From Ruminococcus sp. UBA3665 (GTDB taxonomy: Bacteria; Bacillota; Clostridia; Oscillospirales; Ruminococcaceae), in NCBI GenBank assembly GCA_002373165.1, contig DFJS01000085.1, positions 1-21,338 of the forward strand: 21,338 bases of DNA, given 5' to 3'. The translations under genes and the position numbers were made by a program. Shown one piece after another: positions 1 to 7,387 of this stretch. The notes beneath the pieces were generated by a model. That model was not told the origin of the DNA. It ran no database searches and saw nothing but the letters and a program-made list of their open reading frames with translations. How positions within the stretch are numbered: position 1 is the first letter of the stretch; every line of letters starts with the position of its first letter.

Positions 1-45
1 GTCAAGCTATTAAATTCTGATTTATCGCAGGAACACTTTTCTTAA
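1..45 (+). other. Possible 3' tail of an upstream gene cut by the window edge
   Basis: Frame 1 is open from the first base for 14 codons and ends at TAA 43-45 (last residues SQEHFS), 29 nt before the flavodoxin-like gene. The other two forward frames close within 18 nt. Fourteen codons are too few to identify a protein or to prove coding. If real, it would be the C-terminus of the preceding gene in the flavodoxin/radical SAM operon, possibly its regulator. That last idea is a guess from typical neighbourhoods, not something seen here. Confidence 0.2.
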
Positions 46-74
46 ATGGGAGTCTTATAAAAAGGAGCAGAATC

Positions 75-482
75 ATGAGAATTGCAGTCAGATATTACTC
101 TAAAACCGGAAATGCCAAGAAACTCGCAGAGGCAATTGCTGATGAAACAAGTGCAAAGGCTTTGCCTGTTTCAGAACCACTCACAGAATATACTGATATT
201 CTGTTTTTATGCAATTCTGTATACTGGGTAGGCGTGGACGGAAATGTGAAGAAATTTATTGCTGAAAATAAAGAAAAAATCGGAAAAATTGTGAATGTCA
301 GCACTGCCGCTTTGATAGAATCTTCTTATGCACAGATTAAGAAACTCTGCGAACAGTCCGGCATTTCTGTTTCTGCTGATGAGTTCCACTGCAAAGGCAG
401 TTTTCAGATGATGCACAAAGGAAAGCCGGATAATCATGATATTCAGGCTGTAAAAACATTTGCCAAAAAAATCATGGGGTGA
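75..482 (+). CDS. Short flavodoxin-like protein
   Basis: Predicted FMN-binding electron carrier of 135 residues, somewhat shorter than the classical flavodoxins of about 140-170 residues. The N-terminus reads as a first beta strand (IAVRYYS) running into a phosphate-binding loop, SKTGNAKKLA (residues 9-18). This matches the S/T-x-T-G-x-T/A loop of flavodoxins, followed by a helix. The segment FLCNSVYWVGVDGNVKKFI (about residues 44-62) corresponds to the second flavin-contacting region with its aromatic residues and glycines. A strong ribosome site (AAAGGAG, 61-67) precedes ATG 75. The next gene, a radical SAM protein, starts 5 nt downstream and probably shares the transcript. Radical SAM enzymes need a low-potential electron donor to reduce their [4Fe-4S] cluster, so a dedicated reductant role is a reasonable inference. 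The fold call is fairly safe; the partner is not demonstrated. Confidence 0.8.
   Translation: MRIAVRYYSKTGNAKKLAEAIADETSAKALPVSEPLTEYTDILFLCNSVYWVGVDGNVKKFIAENKEKIGKIVNVSTAALIESSYAQIKKLCEQSGISVSADEFHCKGSFQMMHKGKPDNHDIQAVKTFAKKIMG
476..482 (+). promoter_or_regulatory. Ribosome binding site that sets the radical SAM start
   Basis: GGGGTGA lies 5 nt upstream of ATG 488 and overlaps the stop of the flavodoxin gene. A GTG at 479 is in frame but lies inside this element and has no site of its own, so ATG 488 is the better start. Confidence 0.55.
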
Positions 483-487
483 TATTG

Positions 488-1588
488 ATGAATGAAAATT
501 TCGATTTGCAGAATTATCTTTCAAAAGGCATCGAACGTGTTGTCTCCGAAGCTGTGAAAGCAACACTCAAAAATCCGAAAGAAAGCGCATTTATGCTGAA
601 ATTTGCTGCTGCAAGCAGAACAGCATCCAAAAAACGCAGAATTGCCGAAAATAACGGCGAACATATTCCTTCGTTTCTGATTGCAAGCATTACAAGTCAG
701 TGCAATCTGCATTGTGCAGGATGCTATTCCCGATGCAGTCATGCAACAACAGATTCTGAACCGGTCAGACAGCTGACAAGTGAGGATTGGCTGAATATAT
801 TCGATGAAGCCGATGCACTCGGCATCAGCTTTATTCTTCTGGCAGGCGGTGAACCTATGCTGAGACGGGATATTATCGAAGCAGCAGGACAAAAACAGAA
901 TATCCTGTTTCCCATATTTACAAACGGTACATACATGAATGACCGCTATTTTGCATTGTTTGACAAATGCCGGAATCTTGTGCCTATCATGAGTATTGAG
1001 GGAAATCAGGAAATGACTGATGCAAGACGCGGCAAAGGCATTTATGAAAAACTGATCGCCAATATGAACGAATTCAAGAAAAAAGGACTCGTCTTTGGTG
1101 CATCGGTTACAGTCACAAAACAGAATTATAAAGAAGTCTGTTCTGATGCATTTCTGAATGAACTGTCAGAAAGAGGATGCAAAGCAGTAATTTTCGTGGA
1201 ATATGTGCCCGTGACAGATGACAGCAAAGAACTTGCTCCGGAAGATGCCCAGCGGAAATTTCTGCAAGGTGAAATTCTGAGACTCCGGCAGGAACGCCCC
1301 GAAATGGTATATATTTCTTTTCCCGGTGATGAGAAAAGCTCCGGCGGCTGTGTTGCGGCCGGCCGAGGATTTTTCCATATCAATTCACACGGCGGTGCGG
1401 AACCTTGTCCGTTTTCGCCGTATTCTGATATTAACGTGAAAAACACCTCTTTGCGTGCGGCTTTGCAGTCCCCTTTGTTTACGGCCCTCAGGAGCGGTGA
1501 TATTCTGCTCGATGACCATGAGGGAGGATGTGTGCTTTATGAAAAGCGTGATTTGGTCGAGTCTTTGCTTGCACAGGCACAGCATTGA
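488..1588 (+). CDS. Radical SAM protein with cysteine-rich (SPASM-like) C-terminus
   Basis: Predicted radical S-adenosylmethionine enzyme of 366 residues, cytoplasmic. The cluster-binding motif C-x3-C-x2-C is at C72, C76 and C79 (QCNLHCAGCY), with the aromatic residue after the third cysteine typical of the family. It is followed by a GGEPML stretch matching the SAM-binding GGEP motif. The C-terminal third has further cysteines (GGC before VAAGRG, EPCPFSPYS, and a last GGCVLYEK), resembling the auxiliary Fe-S domain of SPASM/Twitch radical SAM proteins. About 60 residues precede the core, including a charged helix-like segment. No substrate can be named: no peptide-sized ORF or maturation partner is adjacent, and the flavodoxin-like gene is the only neighbour in the unit. 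A terminator lies about 50 nt after the stop, separating it from the cobalamin operon, so a B12 role should not be assumed. Confidence 0.85.
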   Translation: MNENFDLQNYLSKGIERVVSEAVKATLKNPKESAFMLKFAAASRTASKKRRIAENNGEHIPSFLIASITSQCNLHCAGCYSRCSHATTDSEPVRQLTSEDWLNIFDEADALGISFILLAGGEPMLRRDIIEAAGQKQNILFPIFTNGTYMNDRYFALFDKCRNLVPIMSIEGNQEMTDARRGKGIYEKLIANMNEFKKKGLVFGASVTVTKQNYKEVCSDAFLNELSERGCKAVIFVEYVPVTDDSKELAPEDAQRKFLQGEILRLRQERPEMVYISFPGDEKSSGGCVAAGRGFFHINSHGGAEPCPFSPYSDINVKNTSLRAALQSPLFTALRSGDILLDDHEGGCVLYEKRDLVESLLAQAQH

Positions 1589-1637
1589 AAATTCAGTCTG
1601 TTATATTCAATCAATATATGCCAGAAAGTTTTCAAAT

Positions 1638-1690
1638 GCGCACTGCGTTCTTCTGAACAATACAGAAGTGCGGGCAGCTGCGTATTTTTT
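1638..1690 (+). terminator. Rho-independent terminator after the radical SAM gene
   Basis: A hairpin is formed by CTTCTG (1650-1655) and CAGAAG (1663-1668) around a 7-nt loop. Outer pairing is GCGCA-CTGC (1638-1646) with GCAG-c-TGCGT (1674-1683), across a small internal loop. A run of six T (1685-1690) follows directly. It ends the flavodoxin/radical SAM unit and lies just ahead of the cbiD promoter, isolating the two transcripts. Confidence 0.65.
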
Positions 1691-1732
1691 ATCCCCGGAA
1701 TCTGTTTCAGCGAATGTATCAAAAAAAACAAT

Positions 1733-1761
1733 TTGACAATTACAGCTAAGTATGGTATAAT
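1733..1761 (+). promoter_or_regulatory. Consensus sigma-70/sigma-A promoter of the cobalamin operon
   Basis: TTGACA (1733-1738), a 17-nt spacer and TATAAT (1756-1761) match the housekeeping consensus at all 12 positions. TGG immediately before the -10 gives an extended -10. Transcription should begin near 1768, leaving a leader of about 40 nt before ATG 1808. That leader is too short for a cobalamin riboswitch aptamer. The next recognisable control element on this strand is the riboswitch at 16079, so this 16-gene operon appears to be driven by a strong, possibly constitutive promoter. Confidence 0.85.
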
Positions 1762-1807
1762 CTAAATGTTCATAAAAACATGCTGCCACAGGAAAAGAGA
1801 CAATGCT

Positions 1808-2944
1808 ATGAAACGATATATCTACAAAGGAACAAAAAAACTGCGCTGCGGCTATACGACAGGTTCCTGTGCCGCTGCCGCCTCAAAAGCTGCTGCGGAA
1901 CTGCTTCTGACCGGAACTGCCGTCAGTCATGCTGAAATTCTGCTCCCCGGCGGAGAAAGAATTTCTGTCCCGGTCAGTGAAAGCCATCTGACAGAGCATT
2001 CCGCAATCTGTTCTGTCATCAAGGACAGCGGCGATGACCCCGATATTACTAACGGCATCCTGATTTTTTCAGAAGTATCTCTGATTCCGGAAACTATCGA
2101 AATTTCAGGCGGAACAGGCATCGGCATCGTCACAAAGCCCGGTCTTGACCAGCCTGTCGGAGAATATGCTATCAATTCCGTTCCAAGGCGCATGATAAAA
2201 AATGCCTTGCAGGAAATCGCTGAACTGCATGACTATCACGGCGGATTCAGAATTATTATTTCCGTCCCGGACGGCGAGAAAATCGCTAAGAAAACTTATA
2301 ATCCCCGTATGGGAATTCAAGGCGGCATTTCCATCATCGGCACAACAGGAATCGTAGAGCCGATGAGTAATTCTGCTCTGATTGAAACCATCCGGACAGA
2401 AGCCAATATCCGCCGTAAAGAAGGCTTTGAAACTCTGCTCCTGACACTCGGAAACTACAGCGAACAGTTTTTGAAAATGCATCTTCCCATACCGGAAGGA
2501 ACTTCTGTCAGCTGTTCCAATTTTATCGGAGAAGCAATTGATATCGGCGTTTCTCTGGAATTCTCAAGCATTCTTCTGATTGGACATATCGGCAAAATGA
2601 TAAAGCTCGGCGCAGGCATCATGAATACGCATTCCCATATTGCTGACGGCAGAATGGAAACACTTGTCACATGCGGCGTTCTGGCTGATGTGCCGCTTCC
2701 GGTTTTGCAGAAGCTTCCGGAATGTGTCACCGTTGATGCGGCACTTGATATTCTGAAATCTGCCGGATATCTGGAACAGACTCTTGAAATCCTCATACAA
2801 AGAACAGAATCTCATCTGAAAGCAAGAGCCGACGATTCTGTTCAGATCGGAGCTGTGATATTTTCCTATCAGCATGATGTGATTCTGAAAACTTCGCAGG
2901 CAGATGATTTAATACAGCGTATCAGAAAGGAATCCTGCTTATGA
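1808..2944 (+). CDS. cbiD: Cobalt-precorrin-5B (C1)-methyltransferase CbiD
   Basis: Adds the C-1 methyl group to cobalt-precorrin-5B using S-adenosylmethionine, in the anaerobic B12 route. The 378-residue protein begins with the CbiD hallmark RCGYTTGSCAAAA (residues 13-25). It continues with a glycine-rich stretch (GGTGIGIVTKPGLDQPVGE) and an Asn-rich GNYSEQF region, in the expected order and family length. The start at ATG 1808 is preferred over ATG 1766: 1766 lies at or before the expected transcription start of the 1733-1761 promoter, and homologues begin close to the RCGYTTG motif. The purine-rich GGAAAAGAGA (1791-1800) can serve as its ribosome site. It is the first gene of the operon, and its stop overlaps the cbiF start as ATGA. 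Confidence 0.96.
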   Translation: MKRYIYKGTKKLRCGYTTGSCAAAASKAAAELLLTGTAVSHAEILLPGGERISVPVSESHLTEHSAICSVIKDSGDDPDITNGILIFSEVSLIPETIEISGGTGIGIVTKPGLDQPVGEYAINSVPRRMIKNALQEIAELHDYHGGFRIIISVPDGEKIAKKTYNPRMGIQGGISIIGTTGIVEPMSNSALIETIRTEANIRRKEGFETLLLTLGNYSEQFLKMHLPIPEGTSVSCSNFIGEAIDIGVSLEFSSILLIGHIGKMIKLGAGIMNTHSHIADGRMETLVTCGVLADVPLPVLQKLPECVTVDAALDILKSAGYLEQTLEILIQRTESHLKARADDSVQIGAVIFSYQHDVILKTSQADDLIQRIRKESCL

Positions 2945-3699
2945 TACATTTTGTAGGTGCCGGATGCGGCGCGGCTGACCTCATCACAGTCAGAGGACAA
3001 AAATTAATAGAATCGGCAGATGTGATAATCTATGCCGGTTCTCTCGTCAATCCGGAACTGCTGGAATCTGCAAAATCCGGATGCGAAATTCATAACAGCG
3101 CCTATATGACTCTTGAAGAAGTGATTTCTGTCATGAAATCAGCAGAAGAACAAAATAAAATTACTGTCCGTCTGCATACAGGTGACCCCTCTGTTTATGG
3201 AGCCATCCGGGAACAGAGGGATGCTCTGGATGTTCTGCATATTGATTATGATATCTGCCCCGGAGTCAGTTCATTCTGCGGAGCGGCGGCGGCTCTGAAA
3301 GCAGAATATACCCTTCCGGATGTTTCACAGACCGTCATTCTCACCCGAATGGCCGGAAGAACTCCCGTTCCGGAACGGGAAAGTATTGCTTCTCTGGCAT
3401 CGCACCACGCCACAATGATTATTTTTCTCAGCACTGGAATGCTGAAAGAACTTTCTTCACAGCTGATTCAGGGCGGCTATTCTCCCGATACTCCGGCGGC
3501 AATCGTCTATAAAGCAAGCTGGAAAGATGAAAAAATCTGCCGATGTAAGATTTCCGAACTCGCCGAAACTGCTGATAAAAATCATATCACAAAAACGGCT
3601 CTGATTACTGTCGGTGATTTTCTGGGGGATGATTATGCACTCTCGAAATTATATGATTCCCATTTTGAAACCGAATTCCGGAAGGCGGTCAAAGCATGA
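2941..3699 (+). CDS. cbiF: Cobalt-precorrin-4 (C11)-methyltransferase CbiF
   Basis: Methylates C-11 of cobalt-precorrin-4 with SAM. The 252-residue protein has the tetrapyrrole methylase fold. An N-terminal glycine loop (FVGAGCGAADLIT, residues 4-16) is followed by YAGSLVNPELL, the TGDPSVYG motif near residue 80, and the PGVSSFCGAAAAL segment near residue 105. Together these identify the CbiF/CobM branch rather than the other methylases. In the first loop, residue 9 is cysteine where the family usually has proline (GAGPG). The rest of the site looks intact. It overlaps cbiD and cbiG by four bases on each side (ATGA), so translational coupling is likely. Confidence 0.95.
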   Translation: MIHFVGAGCGAADLITVRGQKLIESADVIIYAGSLVNPELLESAKSGCEIHNSAYMTLEEVISVMKSAEEQNKITVRLHTGDPSVYGAIREQRDALDVLHIDYDICPGVSSFCGAAAALKAEYTLPDVSQTVILTRMAGRTPVPERESIASLASHHATMIIFLSTGMLKELSSQLIQGGYSPDTPAAIVYKASWKDEKICRCKISELAETADKNHITKTALITVGDFLGDDYALSKLYDSHFETEFRKAVKA

Positions 3700-4736
3700 A
3701 AATCGCTCTGCTGTCAGTAACCGAACAAGGCCGGATTTTATCTCAGAAAATCGCAAATCAGCTTACAGAACATGAAGTTCAGCGTTTCTGTTATTATCGT
3801 CATACGGACGAAACAGCAGTATCATTTCAGAATATCGCAAAGCAGACGGAAATTCTGTTTCCGGAATTCGGCGCACTGATTTTTATTTGTGCCTGCGGAA
3901 TCGCCGTCAGAAGCATCGCGCCTTATCTCAAATCCAAAGCAAGCGACCCGGCTGTTCTGGTTCTGGATGATAACGGAAAATTTGTGATTTCTCTGTTATC
4001 CGGGCATCTCGGCGGTGCGAATGCCTTAACAGAAATCATCGCTGAAAAGCTCCATGCAGTTCCGGTCATCACAACGGCAACCGATACCGGAAAATTATTT
4101 TCTCCGGATAGTTTTGCATCTGCCAATGATTTAATCATTACGGATTTATCCGCCGCGAAAGAAATCGCCTCGGCCGTACTGACAGGCGAAAAAATCGGAT
4201 TCTACAGCGATTATGCTTATCAGAATAAGCCCGGAATTCTTGCCGAAAATCAGAACTGCCGGACAGGCATCTGTATCACGGCAAATCCGGAACAGGAGCT
4301 CTTTCCTGTGACACTTCTGCTGATACCCAGAAATCTTGTGCTCGGCATCGGATGCAGGAAAGGCACATCTGCCGGACAGATTTCTGAAACTGTCAGAAAA
4401 GCTCTGGATTTTGCACAGATTCCGGAAAATCGCATCTGTGCCGTTTCCAGCATCGATTTGAAAAAAACAGAACCCGGTCTGCTGGAGTTCTGTCAGAACA
4501 GAAAGCTGCCGTTTTTCACCTATTCTGCGGAAATTCTTGACTCTGCAAAAGGAGAATTCACAGCATCAGATTTTGTAAAGCATATCACTGGAATTGATAA
4601 TATCTGCGAACGTAGTGCTGTGATCCATAGTCATGGAAAGCTGATTCTCAGAAAATTTGCCGAAAACGGCGTGACGGTCGCGCTGGCAGAATGCCCTGTG
4701 ATGCTGGATTTTCATAAAAGGAGAAATTTATCATGA
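3696..4736 (+). CDS. cbiG: Cobalt-precorrin-5A hydrolase CbiG
   Basis: Opens the delta-lactone of cobalt-precorrin-5A and releases the two-carbon fragment as acetaldehyde, completing ring contraction in the anaerobic path. At 346 residues it has the usual CbiG architecture. An N-terminal domain carries FICACGIAVRSIAPYLKSKA and VISLLSGHLGGANALT, a middle linker follows, and the C-terminal domain starts at about residue 213 with LVLGIGCRKGTSAGQI. The C-terminus (GVTVALAECP) is complete. It sits between cbiF and cbiH, the enzymes acting just before and alongside it, with ATGA overlaps on both sides. The terminal AAAGGAG supplies the ribosome site of cbiH. Confidence 0.94.
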   Translation: MKIALLSVTEQGRILSQKIANQLTEHEVQRFCYYRHTDETAVSFQNIAKQTEILFPEFGALIFICACGIAVRSIAPYLKSKASDPAVLVLDDNGKFVISLLSGHLGGANALTEIIAEKLHAVPVITTATDTGKLFSPDSFASANDLIITDLSAAKEIASAVLTGEKIGFYSDYAYQNKPGILAENQNCRTGICITANPEQELFPVTLLLIPRNLVLGIGCRKGTSAGQISETVRKALDFAQIPENRICAVSSIDLKKTEPGLLEFCQNRKLPFFTYSAEILDSAKGEFTASDFVKHITGIDNICERSAVIHSHGKLILRKFAENGVTVALAECPVMLDFHKRRNLS

Positions 4737-5458
4737 AACTTTATATTGTCGGATTCGGCCCCGGAAGCCGTCAGGGCATGACCTTAGAAGCTGAAACTGC
4801 TGTCCGGAACAGCTTTCTCATCGTGGGTTATGCCGTCTACGCCGAAATCCTGAAAGAATGGTTCCCGGAAAAAAAATATGCTGTCACAGGCATGAAACAG
4901 GAGAAAGAACGCGTTTGTCTGGCTCTGCATGAAGCACAGACTCAGAACGTTTCTCTGATATGCAGCGGCGATGCCGAATTATACGGCATGGCTGGTCTGG
5001 CTCTCGAATTAGCCGGAAATTATCCCGATACAGATGTAAAAATCATTCCCGGAGTGACTGCTGCTTTGAGCGGCGGCGCACTGCTCGGCGCACCATTGAC
5101 ACATGATTTTGCTGTGATTAGTTTATCTGATTTGCTTACGCCTGCCGAAAAAATCAGGAAACGCCTGAAAGCCGCTGCCGAAGCTGATTTTGTAATCGTC
5201 CTGTATAATCCGTCATCCAGAAATCGGCCGGATTATCTGCAAAAAGCCTGTGACATTCTGCTGGAATCCAAATCGCCCGAAACTGTCTGCGGAATTGCCC
5301 GGAATATCGGCAGAAAAGAAGAAAGTTCCAGAATTCTGTCACTTGCCGAACTCCGGAACGCCCCTGTTGATATGTTCACGACTGTGTTCATCGGCAATTC
5401 TGAAACTAAAAACATCAACGGCAGAATGGTCACGCCCAGAGGTTACAGAAATGTCTGA
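4733..5458 (+). CDS. cbiH: Cobalt-factor III / precorrin-3B C17-methyltransferase CbiH
   Basis: Carries out C-17 methylation with ring contraction, the step at which the macrocycle becomes a corrin skeleton. The 241-residue protein is a tetrapyrrole methylase: IVGFGPGSRQGMTLEA at the N-terminus, SGDAELYGMAGL near residue 80, PGVTAALSGGALLGAPLTHDFAVISLSDLLTP and VLYNPSSRNRPDYL. The last two are diagnostic for the CbiH/CobJ subfamily. Some CbiH proteins carry an extra ferredoxin or CbiG domain; this one is a stand-alone methylase of normal length. It starts inside the end of cbiG (ATGA) and its own end overlaps cbiJ by 8 bases. Confidence 0.95.
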   Translation: MKLYIVGFGPGSRQGMTLEAETAVRNSFLIVGYAVYAEILKEWFPEKKYAVTGMKQEKERVCLALHEAQTQNVSLICSGDAELYGMAGLALELAGNYPDTDVKIIPGVTAALSGGALLGAPLTHDFAVISLSDLLTPAEKIRKRLKAAAEADFVIVLYNPSSRNRPDYLQKACDILLESKSPETVCGIARNIGRKEESSRILSLAELRNAPVDMFTTVFIGNSETKNINGRMVTPRGYRNV

Positions 5459-6188
5459 AATCCTGATTTTCGGCGGTACGACTGAGGGCAGGGAACTCGC
5501 CGTTTTCTGTGCGGAGTATAAAATTCCTGTTACAGTATCGGTAACGACTTCTTACGGGGAATCCCTGCTTTCTGACGATATCAGGATTCTGACAGGAAAA
5601 TTAAATGCAGAACAAATAGATTTATTATTGCACAGTTATCAATATAATTTAGTAATAGATGCCACACATCCCTATGCCGCCGAAGTGACTAGAAATATCC
5701 GTTCTGCCTGCGAAACATCCGGAATCCGGTATATCCGGCTGATACGTCAGAAATCCAAAATCTACGGCGAAACTGTCCGGAATCTGCCGGAGTTAATCCG
5801 CATTCTGAATCAGAATCAGAAAATCATCCTCAGTACGCTGGGAAGCAAATCCATTCCGGAACTCATGCAAATACGGGAGTATCAAAAGCGTTTATGGGTC
5901 AGAGTTCTGCCGTCAGCAGAGTTTCAGAAACTTCCGGATTTTCCGGAAAATCATATTATCGCAGAAAAACCGCCGTTTTCCACAGAACAGAATATTCTGC
6001 ATATCCAAAAATCCGGTGCGGAAATTCTGCTTACCAAAGAAAGCGGAACGGTTGGCGGTTATCCTGAAAAAATCAAAGCCGTTCAGAAATGCGGTATCCG
6101 GATGATAACTCTGCTCCGGCCGGATGAAAACGGCTGTACTCTGGAAGAAATCAAGAATCTGCTCAGAAAGGAGATGCTCTCAGAATGA
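5451..6188 (+). CDS. cbiJ: Cobalt-precorrin-6A reductase CbiJ
   Basis: NAD(P)H-dependent reduction of cobalt-precorrin-6A to 6B. The 245-residue protein opens with ILIFGGTTEGRELA (a dinucleotide-binding-like glycine segment), has DATHPYAAEVTRNI in the middle, and ends with TKESGTVGGYPEKIKAV and ITLLRP. All are typical of CbiJ/CobK. The frame is open further upstream (from 5250), but that stretch lies within cbiH. ATG 5451, 8 nt before the cbiH stop, gives the expected family N-terminus and is chosen as the start. The stop TGA is shared with the ATG of cbiET (ATGA). Confidence 0.93.
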   Translation: MSEILIFGGTTEGRELAVFCAEYKIPVTVSVTTSYGESLLSDDIRILTGKLNAEQIDLLLHSYQYNLVIDATHPYAAEVTRNIRSACETSGIRYIRLIRQKSKIYGETVRNLPELIRILNQNQKIILSTLGSKSIPELMQIREYQKRLWVRVLPSAEFQKLPDFPENHIIAEKPPFSTEQNILHIQKSGAEILLTKESGTVGGYPEKIKAVQKCGIRMITLLRPDENGCTLEEIKNLLRKEMLSE

Positions 6189-7387
6189 AAGTTTCATTGA
6201 TTGGAATCGGCATGAACGGAATCCAGACCCTCACCAAAGAAGCCGAAACTGCAATTCAGGAATCTGAAATCCTGATTGGTGCGGAGCGGATGCTCGCGCC
6301 GTTCCAGAATTCCGGAAAACAAATGCTGACTGCCTACAAATCGCAGGAAATTGCTGATTTTCTGCATACAAGCGAAAAATCCAGCTCATCAGTATTATTA
6401 TCCGGCGATGTCGGATTCTACAGCGGTGCGGAAAAACTCCGTGCTCTCCTGAACGAACATGAACTGCATATTTACAGCGGAATTGCCTCTCCGGTCTATT
6501 TTGCGGATAAAATCGGCATTCCGTGGGAGAATATGAAATTCATCAGTCTGCACGGAACGGAAAATAATATTGTAATTCACATCCGGCAGAATCGGTACTG
6601 TTTTTTTCTGCTCGGCGGAGAACTGTCAGCAGAAAAGCTCTGTCAGAGATTATGCGAATACGGCATGAAACAGATTAAAATCCACATCGGCGAACGGCTC
6701 GGCTATCCGGAAGAACGCATTCTGTCCGGCACGGCGGAAGAGTTTCAGCATCTTTCCGTGAATGATCTTTCCGTTCTGATTGCCGAAAATCCAGATTTCT
6801 GCCGGAATATGCCGTTCTTGATTCCGGAATCTGATTTTTATGATGCTTCTGTTCCGGAACATGTGCCGATAACAAAAGCCGAAATCCGGCATCTTGCCGT
6901 ATTGTCTCTGGAAATCGAAAAAAATCATATCTGCTGGGATATCGGCTCCGGAACGGGTTCTGTTTCTGTTGAAATGGCTTATCACTGCCCTGACGGGAAA
7001 GTCTATGCGCTTGATAAAAATCCTTCTGCCTGTCAGCTTACAAAGCGGAATGCTTACCGGTTCGGCTGTGATAATATTCAAATTTTTCAGGGAACAGCTC
7101 CGGAAACGCTTGCAGAATTTCCAGCTCCGGACAGAGTATTCATCGGCGGAAGTTCCGGAAATCTCAGGGAAATTTTTGAAATCATCCGTCAGAAAAATCC
7201 GTCTGCTAAAATCAGCATCACGGCTGTGACTCTCGAAACGCTTGAAGATGCCTTGCAAGTCTTTTCAGATTCCGGAACTGAACCCGATATCACACAGATT
7301 TCAATCACACGCACCCGAAAAGCCGGACATCACACCATGCTGAACGCCCAGAACCCGGTATTTCTGATATGGGGGTCACTGTCATGA
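6185..7387 (+). CDS. cbiET: Fused cobalt-precorrin-7 C5-methyltransferase / cobalt-precorrin-6B C15-methyltransferase (decarboxylating), CbiET
   Basis: A two-domain enzyme of 400 residues, arranged like aerobic CobL. Residues 1 to about 200 are the CbiE tetrapyrrole methylase (VSLIGIGMNGIQTLT, LLSGDVGFYSG, SLHGTENNIV). Residues from about 220 form the CbiT class I SAM methyltransferase. Its key parts are ITKAEIRHLAVLSL, the SAM loop WDIGSGTGSVSVEMA (W251 onward), ALDKNPSACQLTKRNA and FIGGSSGNLREI. CbiT adds C-15 methyl and decarboxylates the C-12 acetate; CbiE adds C-5 methyl. Fusion keeps consecutive steps on one polypeptide. Overlaps with cbiJ and cbiA are ATGA. The C-terminus is complete. 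Confidence 0.95.
   Translation: MKVSLIGIGMNGIQTLTKEAETAIQESEILIGAERMLAPFQNSGKQMLTAYKSQEIADFLHTSEKSSSSVLLSGDVGFYSGAEKLRALLNEHELHIYSGIASPVYFADKIGIPWENMKFISLHGTENNIVIHIRQNRYCFFLLGGELSAEKLCQRLCEYGMKQIKIHIGERLGYPEERILSGTAEEFQHLSVNDLSVLIAENPDFCRNMPFLIPESDFYDASVPEHVPITKAEIRHLAVLSLEIEKNHICWDIGSGTGSVSVEMAYHCPDGKVYALDKNPSACQLTKRNAYRFGCDNIQIFQGTAPETLAEFPAPDRVFIGGSSGNLREIFEIIRQKNPSAKISITAVTLETLEDALQVFSDSGTEPDITQISITRTRKAGHHTMLNAQNPVFLIWGSLS

Noticed and set aside
1455..1736. Open frame spanning the end of the radical SAM gene and the intergenic region
   Set aside because: It overlaps the real gene in another frame, runs through the terminator hairpin and promoter, and its product has no domain-like features.
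1766..1807. Longer cbiD start at ATG 1766
   Set aside because: It lies at or before the transcription start expected from the -10 at 1756-1761, adds residues not typical of CbiD, and has no ribosome site.
5250..5450. N-terminal extension of CbiJ back to 5250
   Set aside because: The extension is in cbiH coding sequence in another frame and does not resemble CbiJ; ATG 5451 gives the family N-terminus.
6650..7258. Minus-strand open frame of about 200 codons opposite cbiET
   Set aside because: It mirrors the conserved CbiE/CbiT coding sequence; its open state follows from the codon bias of the real gene.
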